Translations under genes and position numbers: made by a program
The notes under the pieces: model-generated
What the model was told of the DNA's origin: nothing
Database searches by the model: none
The model's input: the letters and a program-made list of their open reading frames with translations, nothing else
Shown here: positions 18,601 to 24,513 of the stretch, in pieces
How the letters are laid out: each line of letters starts with the position of its first letter
Position numbering within the stretch: the first letter of the stretch is position 1
NCBI GenBank assembly: GCA_947474855.1
Contig: CANJKV010000019.1
Location: 1-33,644 of the forward strand
Direction of reading: 5' to 3'
Length of the DNA: 33,644 nucleotides
Origin: Aurantimonadaceae bacterium
Lineage (GTDB): Bacteria; Pseudomonadota; Alphaproteobacteria; Rhizobiales; Rhizobiaceae

Positions 18601-19884
18601 TTCATCGACGGGCAGAACTTCGCCGATATCGTGGCCCGCAACACGGGGATGACGAACCTTCCCGAGCACATCTTCGAGGTCGACGACGAGGATGACGGCG
18701 TCGACCAGCCCGATGACGACGACGACAACGACGGCGACACGCCGACCGGGGAGAACCCGGACGATGACGACGACGACGGCGAGGATGACGGCGAGGGCTC
18801 GGGCGACGAGGATGACGGCGACTCCGATGGCGGAAACGACGGCTCCGGCGACGGGGACGACGATGAGGACGAGGACGACGGCGACTCCGGCTCCGGCGAC
18901 GGCGAGGAGGACGACGACGGCGAGGACGACGACGGCGGGGACGAGGGCGATGGCGATGGCGACGGCGACGGCACGGGTACGCCGCAGCAGCCGCCGATCG
19001 CGGCCGGGCCGAATGTCGGAACGGCGGGCGCAGACGTCCTGAAGGGCGGTGCCGGGGGCGACGTGGTCGTCGGCCTCGACGGGGACGACGTGATCGCCGG
19101 CAACGGCGGCGACGACGTGCTGCGCGGCGACGGCGGCGCGGACTTCATCCTCGGGGGCTCGGGCCGCGACACGATCCTCGGCAAGGACGGCGGCGACGAC
19201 CTCTTCGGCGAGGACGGCGACGACCTGATCGAGGCCCATGCCGGCGACGATCTCGTCCAGGGCGGAGCGGGCAACGACCTGATCGATGCCGGAACCGGCA
19301 AGGACCGGGCCTATGGCGGGGCCGGAAACGACCGGTTCGTCGCCTCGGCCGGCGACGGCGCCGACACCTACTGGGGTGACGAGGGCATGGATACCCTCGA
19401 TTATTCCCACCTGTCGGCGGCGCTGAAGGTCGATCTGGGCAACGGCATGCTCGGCAAGGGCTCGGTGACGATCGCGGGGGCGCCCGCCGACGGCGACGTC
19501 TTCTACGGCATCGAGAACGTCGTGGGCGGCTCGGGCGACGACGTCATCGTGGCGAGCGGCGCGGCGAACGGGATGGACGGCGGCGGCGGCTCCGACACCT
19601 TCGTCTTCCGCTCGGCCGCGGCGGCCGACGGCGACCGGATCTGGGACTTCCAGCCGGGTGACCGCATCGACCTCTCAGGGATGGACGCCGATCCGGCGAC
19701 CGCCGGCCGCCAAGCTTACGCGCTCGGCGGGACCTCGTTCACCGGCACCGCGGAGGTGATCGTCAAGCACGAGGACGACCTCACGCTCGTGATGGGCGAC
19801 GCGGACGGCGACAAGGTCGCCGACTTCACCATCACGATCGAGGGCACGCGCGAGCTGAACGCCTCGGACTTCAAGCTCGCCTGA
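9658..19884 (+). CDS. giant secreted RTX protein with two animal-type heme peroxidase domains (MopA/peroxicin-like)
   Basis: The 3408-residue product has no signal peptide. Peroxidase domain 1 spans about 45-935, with Asp225-His226 in FGQFFDHGLDL (distal His), Arg496 and Glu499 in GDGRANEN, proximal His617 in VVYRFGHS, and RGRDVG at 703-708. RTX blocks lie between 948 and about 2100, mixed with beta-rich linkers. An acidic linker covers 2296-2331. Peroxidase domain 2 spans about 2332-3007, with Asp2447-His2448, Arg2638, Glu2641 and His2735. A second acidic linker covers about 3008-3107. A last RTX block (3120-3230) and a C-terminal module ending ELNASDFKLA complete it. These residues match the catalytic and heme-linking positions of mammalian myeloperoxidase-type enzymes. 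RTX peroxidases of this kind (peroxicins, MopA) use H2O2, and some oxidise Mn(II). I see no cysteine. It leads the secretion operon; substrate is unproven. Confidence 0.93.
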   Translation: MVKLVKNDLDFILAQIKIAEDHADGGDLAELVGGAAAAAGNAQAHLLPYGLRTIDGSYNNLLPGRQMWGAADQPFPESLGTNYKNDADGDQIALGPNTVITNTDYGRTGNVADADPRIISNLIADQTPGNPAAIYAALQHAGVKPSELLSSVATVTSAWTAYEAAANAATTPAEKAEALDTLHGVLSGFGVEMEGANIVIPNVSPDEGLSSPFNGWMTIFGQFFDHGLDLVAKNGARGTVYVPLQPDDPLYVEGGRTNFMALTRVDVDAGPDGRHGTADDPTQGPKNLTTPWIDQNQTYASTASKQIFMREYVAAPQGYEGLEAGIPIATGKLLEGAGGGLATWADIKAQARDRLGIDLTDAHVGNVPLIASDPYGNFIPGPNGYPQLVVGLGADGMLGTADDQLLEGDPAANDGAGVAIPSTAVLTGHAFLDDIAHNAVPTGFVDHDRNPATPRVEVVADADDVAGNAIPLNQFGVAVTYDDELLDAHYVAGDGRANENIALTAVHHVFHSEHNRLIEHTKEVVLASGDLDFLNEWLLVPVTEMPSEADLAGLVWHGERLFQAGRFATEMQYQHLVFEEFGRMMQPDIDLFVFEPSADINPNIVAEFAHVVYRFGHSMLREDIARIDMGPDGSPVENDMGLIEGFLNPVAFASAGDADQAAGAIIRGMTRQVGNEIDEFVTDALRNNLLGLPLDLAAINLARGRDVGTPSLNAAREKFFTATQDTQLKPYESWTDFAQNLKNPVSVINFIAAYGTHESVVSAQTVDEKRAAATLLVLGGEGAPADRSAFLSGTGPYAAGRGGLDTVDFWIGGLAEKKMAFGGMLGSTFSFVFEMTMENLQDADRFYYLSRTQGLNLLNELENNTFAELVMRNTDLGSEGSTVLPGNLFSAFEMPTLELDLSKQIGADPTHDDPIQQALEPLVVRKDTDGDGRDDYIKVNSLEHFTIGGTEGDDTIIAGGGDDAVWGKGGDDRLEAGYGVDKVFGGEGDDIITNSGTDIGETDFLHGNEGNDAIHGGSGLALIFGNDGKDFLVTGPDGKEIFGGTGDDFILGGDGGDTLLGNEGDDWIEGGPRFDVIAGENSELMFNSNIIGHDVMNGNGSDTDYDGESGDDVMVQGEGIQRNNGMAGFDWAIHKGDAFAANSDLGISAFATQEAFILRDRNDLVEGLSGWKMNDTLTGREEPLGARAELTGTAAIPGPNSSFESWSNALLEKNLELIGNVESVVGHLEAYQAVELNADGTPVIVNGATKPLTYEDGTPIMIRMETADASDILLGGGGSDRIKGMAGNDVIDGDRWMNIRIAIHANKDGSGPVVGTTDGMTGQVFAPADYVNGAPRAGATPLFNGKTLSALVFERGINPGQLAIVREIVDGGASGDIDTAVYRDVRSSYIFDTNDADESLVVEQVTVSEAPDPVPEPPVEAEVEEPERGPDGRDTLRNIERIEFDGGTLRVREGTASGETITAPNDNLADLINGKGGDDVLNGNGGDDVLLGGTGADTLNGGTGDDLLVGGAGRRTGNPGVDTLNGGTGNDTYLVSEGDGNDVVNELANGGNADRIVIRPTTLDPVTLLPELTALDAADNDAGFQNGDLVLSYALSGGPTQTITVANHFDGTNAQTGVERINFSGATYNGFLLGPDDYLVSRSDGIFRTIDLTGSLVGNLVAGEGGGDTISGGDVGDLLFGAGGNDALNGGDGDDLLVGGTGNDTLDGGLGADMMVGGAGDDVYAVDEIADPADAEALGDRVVEAAGEGTDEVRTDLDAYSLDANVENLTYTGAATFDGTGNALNNRIVGGAGVDRLTGLAGNDTYVVTVGDVVVEAANGGTDTIESAGSYVLGANLENLTLTGTVAVNGTGNAEANILVGNAAANTLLGGGGADGLNGGDGADVIDGGTGDDTLDGGTGNDTDTLIGGAGNDTINVGNTGFGQAAITRGNDILRYDAVGFGNDLVLGFDADATGGQDLIDLSGLGITAATFAQRVVQSVSGADRVIDVRDVDGATSLGTIRLVGLGPTVLTAQDFVLRAGTGTPVGGATNGPNTLNGTNNADLIDGLGGNDTLNGLGGNDTLVGGAGSDTLNGGAGDDTLAGGLDNDAANGGDGDDTIVWNANATGPTDGRDTINGGLEGTAGDTFVINGNASAEVFRIYTVAAFRAVPGNGFSFFPAGTEIVVTRNGTNANSIVATLSEIEEIRINGADPAGATGAAGGDTFQIIGDFSATSLRPNTITIEGSGGDDTVDISALQSAHRIVFRSAGGADTVLGNLRPQDVIEGENEADYAATTDDAGVTTIKKGSHTVTFKRGEQEDDEDEDEDDGNGSGGEDGDGDGDGDGDGGEDVTGAFGYTARDVAGLRDLLDGRTPGGGDDAVPSGVRELSGYGNNVDHPTWGNADQPFIRLTEARYGEPDANNNRAINPIFAGLDARTISDILGSQEAELPKADNKGNIFFMAFGQYFDHGLDFLPKGGNGTIQIGAPGGGGRAGTGNPADLTRGTVHGYDADGVPQHLNKTSPFVDQNQAYGSHALVGQFLREGDGQGGLGSKLLAGEADPSNPDFNLLPTLRELIQHHWANDTMFKLPNGGEISFRTYYSAYPISDGVTGDLLNEQGAFDPDVLSKLAANFMGSGHALVLDSNPFISLLDHYIAGDGRANENVTLTSMHTIWARNHNFHVEKLIEAGFEGTAEDIFQAAKMVNEAEYQRVVFTEFADALIGGMRGVGDHGFEAYDPNADAGISHEFAAAVYRVGHSLIGQTITILDENGQPKSVPLFDAFLNPSNDADVFTGPLPPGYVPAPGYEQLGVNSILGGIVRQPAEAVDFNIVDAVRNDLVRISADLFAFNVARGWDVGLGTLNQVRADLAASQNRFVAEAVSYAGDLSAYASWEDFQERNGLSDAVIAQFREAYPDLVLSGADIAAFAEVNPDIAMADGPDGTKVVKGIDRVDLWVGGLAEKHINGGMVGQTFWVVLHEQFDRLQEADRFYYTERFDNFDLYENFIDGQNFADIVARNTGMTNLPEHIFEVDDEDDGVDQPDDDDDNDGDTPTGENPDDDDDDGEDDGEGSGDEDDGDSDGGNDGSGDGDDDEDEDDGDSGSGDGEEDDDGEDDDGGDEGDGDGDGDGTGTPQQPPIAAGPNVGTAGADVLKGGAGGDVVVGLDGDDVIAGNGGDDVLRGDGGADFILGGSGRDTILGKDGGDDLFGEDGDDLIEAHAGDDLVQGGAGNDLIDAGTGKDRAYGGAGNDRFVASAGDGADTYWGDEGMDTLDYSHLSAALKVDLGNGMLGKGSVTIAGAPADGDVFYGIENVVGGSGDDVIVASGAANGMDGGGGSDTFVFRSAAAADGDRIWDFQPGDRIDLSGMDADPATAGRQAYALGGTSFTGTAEVIVKHEDDLTLVMGDADGDKVADFTITIEGTRELNASDFKLA
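12499..12897 (+). repeat. RTX block 1 of the giant peroxidase
   Basis: Directly after peroxidase domain 1 come glycine- and aspartate-rich nonapeptides of the GGxGxDxUx type, for example GGTEGDDTI, GGEGDDIIT and GGDGGDTLL, in part interrupted. Each pair of such turns binds Ca2+ and folds into a parallel beta-roll once outside the cell. An EF-hand-like loop, DTDGDGRDDY, lies just before the block. Confidence 0.9.
14077..14262 (+). repeat. RTX block 2 of the giant peroxidase
   Basis: Regular nonapeptides such as GKGGDDVLN, GNGGDDVLL and GGTGADTLN are followed by a short break and GGTGNDTYL. They are part of the calcium-binding middle region between the two peroxidase domains. Confidence 0.88.
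14641..14841 (+). repeat. RTX block 3 of the giant peroxidase
   Basis: Nonapeptides such as GGDVGDLLF, GAGGNDALN, GGDGDDLLV and GGTGNDTLD form an uninterrupted run. The run is followed by the linker motif NVENLTYTG, which recurs about 75 residues later as NLENLTLTG, a common inter-block strand in RTX proteins. Confidence 0.88.
15211..15417 (+). repeat. RTX block 4 of the giant peroxidase
   Basis: Nonapeptides GGGGADGLN, GGDGADVID, GGTGDDTLD and GGTGNDTDT follow the second NLENLTLTG strand. The two NVENL/NLENL units with their GTGNA(L/E).N tails look like an internal duplication. Confidence 0.87.
15763..15960 (+). repeat. RTX block 5 of the giant peroxidase
   Basis: A run of about seven nonapeptides (GLGGNDTLN twice, then [18 protein letters not shown] and similar) closes the middle RTX region. 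About 190 residues of beta-rich sequence then lead into the first acidic linker. Confidence 0.88.
16543..16650 (+). other. acidic linker 1 in the giant peroxidase
   Basis: Residues 2296-2331 consist almost only of Asp, Glu and Gly, including a run of alternating DG. At DNA level this is a repetitive GACGAC/GGCGAC tract. It joins the RTX middle region to peroxidase domain 2 and is probably a flexible, calcium-loving spacer. Confidence 0.8.
18679..18978 (+). other. acidic linker 2 in the giant peroxidase
   Basis: About 100 residues (3008-3107) are nearly all Asp, Glu, Gly, Ser or Asn. They lie between peroxidase domain 2 and the last RTX block, carry a very high negative charge, and are encoded by simple GAC/GAG/GGC repeats prone to length change. 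Confidence 0.85.
19015..19347 (+). repeat. RTX block 6 (C-terminal) of the giant peroxidase
   Basis: About twelve nonapeptides such as GNGGDDVLR, GEDGDDLIE and GGAGNDLID lie near the C-terminus, followed by the beta-rich terminal module. In type I secreted proteins this is the position of the block that folds first on exit and drives translocation. Confidence 0.9.
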
Positions 19885-19891
19885 GCTTCCA

Positions 19892-19919
19892 GGGAGGGCC
19901 GCTCCAGCGCGGCCCTCCC
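19892..19919 (+). terminator. strong hairpin between peroxidase and exporter genes
   Basis: GGGAGGGCCGC (19892-19902) pairs perfectly with GCGGCCCTCCC (19909-19919) around a 6-nt loop. No T-run follows, so it is more likely a partial terminator or an RNA-stabilising hairpin than a full stop. It would let the cargo mRNA be more abundant than the exporter mRNA. Confidence 0.55.
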
Positions 19920-19967
19920 GCACCGCTCGCAGGCATCGGATCTGGCGCGACCGCAGGGGGAATCACC

Positions 19968-21761
19968 ATGAGCAGGACCAGCAAGCGGCGGGGCGCCCGC
20001 CGGAACCAGGCGACCGGGCCGCGGATCAGCGGCTATCGCGGCATCGCGATCTTTCTGTTCGCGATCTCCGGCATCATCAACGTCCTCGCCCTCACGGGCT
20101 CGTTCTACATGCTGCAGATCTACGACCGGGCGCTGACCAGCGGCAGCATCCCGACGCTGGCGGCGCTCTCCGCGCTCGCGGTCGGGCTCTATCTCTTCCA
20201 GGGCCTCTTCGACATCCTGCGCTCGCAGATCCTCGTTCGGATCGGGGCGCGGATCGACAACGAGCTCGCGCCGCTCGCCCACCGCGTCGCCATCGACATG
20301 CCGCGCTACGGTTATTCGACGGCCGAGGCGCTGGAGCGCGGACGCGACGTCGATACGGTTCGCGGCTTTCTCGCCGGGCCCGGCACGGTGGCGCTGTTCG
20401 ACCTGCCCTGGATGCCGCTATTTCTCGGCTTCGTCTTCCTGCTCCATCCCTGGCTCGGCCTGATGACGACCGCCGGCGCTCTCGTCCTCGTCGGCCTGAC
20501 GGTGGCGACGGAGATCCTGACGCGCAAGGTCAGCAACGAGATGCACCAGGCCGCGGTGAAGCGGAGCATTCTCGCCGACTCCAACGCCCGCAACGCCGAC
20601 ATCCTGCGCGCGATGGGCTTCGGCAGCCAGGCCGTGCGCCGCTTCGAGGCGGCCAACACCCGGCACCTCGCGCTCCAAACGCGCACGAGCGACATCGCGG
20701 GGTCCTTCAGCGGCATCTCCAAGGTCGTGCGGATGATGCTGCAGTCGGCGCTGCTCGGGCTCGGCGCCTATCTCACCATCATCGGCGACCTGTCGGCCGG
20801 CGCGATCATCGCCTGTTCCGTTGCCTCGGCGCGCGCCCTCGCGCCGGTCGACACCGCCATCGGCAACTGGAAGGGGCTGGTGTCGGCCCGCCGCAGCCTG
20901 GCGCGCCTCGACGAGACGCTCTCGACGCTCGACGACGAGAGCGACGTCATCGACCTGCCGAACCCGGTCGCCGACCTCAAGGTCGAGAGCATCGCCGTGG
21001 TCGCGCCCGGCAGCGGCGCCGTTCTTCTCAGCGAAGTGTCGTTCGAGCTGAAGGCGGGACAGGCGCTGGGTCTCATCGGGCCGAGCGGCGGCGGCAAGAC
21101 CTCGCTGGCCAAGGGCCTCGTCGGGGTCTGGCCGCTCCTGCGCGGCAGCGTGCGCCTCGACGGCGCGGAACTCTCGCAATGGCGCAGCGACGCGCTCGGC
21201 ACCCATATCGGCTACCTGCCGCAGGACGTGGCGCTCCTCGACGGCTCGATCGCCGAAAACGTGTCGCGCTTCGACCCGGCGCCGGACGCGCGCCGCATCG
21301 TGGCGGCCGCCAAGGCCGCGGGCGTCCACGACCTGATCGTGCGCTTGGCCGACGGCTACCAGACGGCGCTCGGGCCTTCCGGCACGAACCTATCGGCCGG
21401 TCAGCGCCAGCGCATCGGCCTCGCCCGCGCGCTCTACGGCAACCCGTTCCTGATCGTCCTCGACGAGCCCAACTCGAACCTCGACGCCGAGGGCGAGGCG
21501 GCGCTGACGCAGGCGATCGTATCGGTGCGCGAGCGCGGCGGCATCGTGGTGGTGATCGCCCACCGGCCGAGCGCTCTGGCGGCGGTCGACGTCGTCGGCG
21601 TGGTGCAGGGCGGCAAGCTCGTCGCCTTCGGGCCGAAGAACGAGATCCTGCCGGACATCCGCCGGCCGGTCGCCGTGCCGGCCGCAATGGGCGCCGGAGC
21701 CGGGGCCGGGGCATCGCTGCTGCGCGCGGGCGCCGCGGTCGCCGGCCCGGCGAGTGTTTGA
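19968..21761 (+). CDS. type I secretion ABC transporter, PrtD/AprD type
   Basis: The 597-residue product has an N-terminal membrane domain (about 25-310) with the family motif [12 protein letters not shown] and several hydrophobic helices, then a nucleotide-binding domain. The ATPase motifs are complete: Walker A GPSGGGKT at 371-378, signature LSAGQ at 475-479, Walker B with Asp499 and Glu500, and H-loop His532. There is no N-terminal C39 peptidase or peptidase-like domain, as expected for PrtD-type exporters of RTX proteins. The C-terminus carries an extra Ala/Gly-rich tail. It would form the inner-membrane motor that exports the flanking RTX proteins. It starts 83 bp after the giant peroxidase gene, beyond the hairpin, and its stop lies 13 bp before the next gene. 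Confidence 0.95.
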   Translation: MSRTSKRRGARRNQATGPRISGYRGIAIFLFAISGIINVLALTGSFYMLQIYDRALTSGSIPTLAALSALAVGLYLFQGLFDILRSQILVRIGARIDNELAPLAHRVAIDMPRYGYSTAEALERGRDVDTVRGFLAGPGTVALFDLPWMPLFLGFVFLLHPWLGLMTTAGALVLVGLTVATEILTRKVSNEMHQAAVKRSILADSNARNADILRAMGFGSQAVRRFEAANTRHLALQTRTSDIAGSFSGISKVVRMMLQSALLGLGAYLTIIGDLSAGAIIACSVASARALAPVDTAIGNWKGLVSARRSLARLDETLSTLDDESDVIDLPNPVADLKVESIAVVAPGSGAVLLSEVSFELKAGQALGLIGPSGGGKTSLAKGLVGVWPLLRGSVRLDGAELSQWRSDALGTHIGYLPQDVALLDGSIAENVSRFDPAPDARRIVAAAKAAGVHDLIVRLADGYQTALGPSGTNLSAGQRQRIGLARALYGNPFLIVLDEPNSNLDAEGEAALTQAIVSVRERGGIVVVIAHRPSALAAVDVVGVVQGGKLVAFGPKNEILPDIRRPVAVPAAMGAGAGAGASLLRAGAAVAGPASV

Positions 21762-21774
21762 GGAGGGCGCCGCC

Positions 21775-24459
21775 ATGGACGACCGGCTCATCCTGTCCCT
21801 ACCGACCGACACCTCCGTCAACGCGCCCAAGCGCCGCTTCGAAACCGCCGAGCGCGATCCGCGGCTGAGGAGTTCAACGGTAGTCCCGATCCTCGTCGCC
21901 GCCTGGGTGGCGCTGATCCGGCAGATCTTCGGCGAGAAGGAGCCGATCTTCTCCTCCGACGAGCGGCCCCGCGGCCCGGCGGGCGCGGCCGGCGCACCGG
22001 CCGGCGAGGACGAGCCCGGCGGATCGGCGCCGGTGGGCTCGGCGGCAGCGCCAAACGCGCCGAACGAGGCGCTGCCCGCGTCTGCGGGGGTGGTCGCCTC
22101 GAACGACGACGCGCCGATCCTTTCGCTCTACGGCCCGCCGATGCGCATCGCCGCGGCGGGCGCCCAGGCCCTTTCCGGAACCGGCGCGGGCGCTTTGCCC
22201 CCTTCGTCCGCGCCCGGTGTCGGAGCCGCCCCGTCTCGATCTCCCGCGACGGACGGGGCGGCTCCGGCCATCACGCAGCCCGCCAACGACAATCGCCCGG
22301 AAGAGCCGCAAGGGCCCGCCGTCCGGCCGACCGCCGAGAACGGCGAGACGCCGAGCGGCGAAGCTGGGCACGAAGGGAGCGACGGCGGCGGCGAGCAGCC
22401 GAGCGGCGGCGAGGCCGACGGACCCCCGGGAACCGGAACGGACGAGCACGACAACGAGGACGAGGACGACGACGAAGATGAGGAGGACGAGGACGACGGG
22501 CGGGAGAAGCCCGGCGCGGCCGTCAATCGTGCGCCGGTGGTTGCGGGGCCGGTCGTGCTGCGCGCGGGGCTCGTCAACGAAGCGGTGATCATCGCTTCGG
22601 CGGACCTCCTCGTCGGCGCGTCGGATCCGGACGGCGACGCGCTGTCGGTGACGGGGCTCGAAGCCTCGTCCGGCGAGCTGAAGCTTCTTTCGCCGGGCCG
22701 CTGGCTGTTCACGCCGGCGACCGATGCGAGCGGCGAAACGGTCTTCTCCTACCGCATCGGTGACGGCCGGGCCGAGATCGAACAGGTCGCGCGCATCGAC
22801 ATCCGCCCGGCGAGCGCGGGCCGGGACATCGCCGGAACGGAAGGGCACGACATCCTCGTCGGCACGCCCTTCGCGGACCTCATCGACGCGCGCGGCGGCA
22901 ACGACGTCGTCGAGGCGCGGGCCGGCGACGACGTCGTGTATGGCGGCGCGGGCCACGACATCATCCGCGGTGAGGCCGGCGACGACGTGTTGTTCGGCGG
23001 CGCGGGCAACGACGTCATCTTCGGCGGAACGGGCGACGACCACCTCTTCGGCGAAGCGGGCGACGACGATCTTGCCGGCGAGCAGGGCGACGACGTTCTC
23101 GCCGGTGGCGAAGGACGCGACCGCCTCGACGGCGGCGAAGGACGCGACCGCCTTCTCGGCGATGCCGGCGACGACATCCTGGAGGGCGGAGCGGGCGACG
23201 ACGTGCTGATGGGCGGCGCGGGCGACGACCTCGTGTCGGGCGGCGAGGGCAACGATGTCCTCTTCGGCGAGGCGGGGAACGACCGGCTCGAAGGCGGCGC
23301 GGGCGACGACACGCTGGACGGGAATGAAGGCGACGACGTGCTCGCGGGCGACGAAGGCCGCGACGTGCTCCTGGCGGGTGCCGGGAACGACGTGGCCGAT
23401 GGCGGCGAAGGCGACGACCGCATCGACGGGGGCGAGGGGGACGACGTCCTCGCTGGCGGCGCGGGCGACGACGCGATCTCCGGCGAGGCCGGCAACGACC
23501 TGATAGACGGCGGCACCGGCAACGACGTGATCGGGGCCGGCGCCGGGAACGACGAGGTGGACGGCGGCGAAGGCGCCGATCGCATCGAGGGCGAGGAGGG
23601 CTCGGACGTCCTTCTCGGCGGCGAGGGCGACGACGCGCTCGACGGCGGTGGTGGAGGCGACGTCATCCGCGGGGGCGCCGGCACGGACGTCATCGCGGCC
23701 GGTGCCGACGACGATGACGCCTTTGGCTGCGACGGCGACGACGTGGTGTCCGGCGGCGACGGCGACGACCTCGTCGACGGTGGTTCGGGCAACGACACCT
23801 TGGACGGCGGCGAGGGCGAGGATCACGTCCTCGGAGGCGATGGCGACGACATCATCGTCATTTCCTCGGACGGCGACCGCGATGTTTATTCCGGCGGCGC
23901 GGGCAGCGATACGATCGACCTCGCCGACGTCGTCTTCGACGCGACCGTCGACCTGCCGGATGGCTGGATCCAGATCGTCGGGGCCGAGCGCGACCTCGTC
24001 TTCGACCTCGAAAATGTGCGCGGCGGCCGGGGCAACGACACGCTCGTCGCGGACGAGGCGGTCAACATCATGGCCGGCGGCGCGGGGCGCGACACCTTCG
24101 TCTTCCGGCGGTTGAAGGATCTCGACAACGAGGACGGGCCCCGCGACCACATCATGGACTTCGCAGTCGGAGACCGGATCGACCTGTCGCGGTTGGGCGA
24201 AGGGCGCGACGGCTTCGCGGACGTGAAGCTCTTCTTCGCGGGCGCCGCCGGCCGGAGCTTCGACGAGATCGGTCAGGTCGTCTTCCGCCACGAGGCCATC
24301 GCCGAGGGCGACGGCATCACCGTCGTTTCGGGCAATCTCAACGACGACGGGGAGGCCGAGTTCGAGCTGGTTCTCGACGGGCGGCACGAGCTGACGGCGC
24401 AGGACTTCATCCTCGCCGCCCGGCCGGAGCCGACGCCTCCGGCCCCGCCCGCAGACTGA
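21775..24459 (+). CDS. second RTX protein with cadherin-like domain and 38 nonapeptide repeats
   Basis: The start at 21775 is supported by GAGGAGGG 7 nt upstream; the product has 894 residues. A hydrophobic stretch lies at about 35-52 ([13 protein letters not shown]), which is unusual for an RTX protein. A Pro/Ala/Gly-rich and then acidic low-complexity region follows (about 60-245). A cadherin-like/tandem beta domain (about 246-345) has the [10 protein letters not shown] and [17 protein letters not shown] signatures. An RTX block covers 353-694, and the C-terminal module contains [27 protein letters not shown] and [10 protein letters not shown] Pro-rich tail follows the module. It is likely secreted and may form a surface matrix or help hold the peroxidase at the cell. 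Its place between exporter and adaptor genes links it tightly to the system. Confidence 0.88.
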   Translation: MDDRLILSLPTDTSVNAPKRRFETAERDPRLRSSTVVPILVAAWVALIRQIFGEKEPIFSSDERPRGPAGAAGAPAGEDEPGGSAPVGSAAAPNAPNEALPASAGVVASNDDAPILSLYGPPMRIAAAGAQALSGTGAGALPPSSAPGVGAAPSRSPATDGAAPAITQPANDNRPEEPQGPAVRPTAENGETPSGEAGHEGSDGGGEQPSGGEADGPPGTGTDEHDNEDEDDDEDEEDEDDGREKPGAAVNRAPVVAGPVVLRAGLVNEAVIIASADLLVGASDPDGDALSVTGLEASSGELKLLSPGRWLFTPATDASGETVFSYRIGDGRAEIEQVARIDIRPASAGRDIAGTEGHDILVGTPFADLIDARGGNDVVEARAGDDVVYGGAGHDIIRGEAGDDVLFGGAGNDVIFGGTGDDHLFGEAGDDDLAGEQGDDVLAGGEGRDRLDGGEGRDRLLGDAGDDILEGGAGDDVLMGGAGDDLVSGGEGNDVLFGEAGNDRLEGGAGDDTLDGNEGDDVLAGDEGRDVLLAGAGNDVADGGEGDDRIDGGEGDDVLAGGAGDDAISGEAGNDLIDGGTGNDVIGAGAGNDEVDGGEGADRIEGEEGSDVLLGGEGDDALDGGGGGDVIRGGAGTDVIAAGADDDDAFGCDGDDVVSGGDGDDLVDGGSGNDTLDGGEGEDHVLGGDGDDIIVISSDGDRDVYSGGAGSDTIDLADVVFDATVDLPDGWIQIVGAERDLVFDLENVRGGRGNDTLVADEAVNIMAGGAGRDTFVFRRLKDLDNEDGPRDHIMDFAVGDRIDLSRLGEGRDGFADVKLFFAGAAGRSFDEIGQVVFRHEAIAEGDGITVVSGNLNDDGEAEFELVLDGRHELTAQDFILAARPEPTPPAPPAD
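22831..23856 (+). repeat. uninterrupted block of 38 RTX nonapeptides
   Basis: Starting at AGTEGHDIL, 38 consecutive nonapeptides can be laid out without a gap; all but a few at the ends fit xGGxGxDxU. The repeat is also visible in the DNA as a 27-bp period. Repeat 34 (FGCDGDDVV) contains Cys652, the only cysteine I see in the protein. Confidence 0.93.
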
Positions 24460-24513
24460 CGCATGCAATGCCGCGCGAGCGGCGGGCGAACAGGATCAAA
24501 GGGGAGAACGACC

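Noticed and set aside
12499-19347. A CRISPR array or DNA-level tandem repeat in the Gly-Asp coding regions
   Set aside because: The periodicity is 27 bp with variable codons and is fully explained by RTX nonapeptides in frame.
9499-19410. A 3303-codon open frame on the strand opposite the giant peroxidase gene
   Set aside because: It is antisense to a gene with clear domains. Its product is a monotonous Val/Ala/Asp/Arg/Glu sequence without any domain, as expected when GC-rich third positions and GAC/GGC repeats remove stop codons from the opposite strand.
22138-22180. An AAAG motif in the second RTX protein resembling a LapG-type protease site for cell-surface retention
   Set aside because: LapA-like adhesins carry a recognisable N-terminal retention domain before the site; none is seen here, and Ala/Gly-rich sequence gives such a motif by chance.
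21874-24468. An 864-codon open frame opposite the second RTX gene
   Set aside because: It has the same origin: the antisense image of Gly-Asp repeats, with no domain or ribosome binding site.
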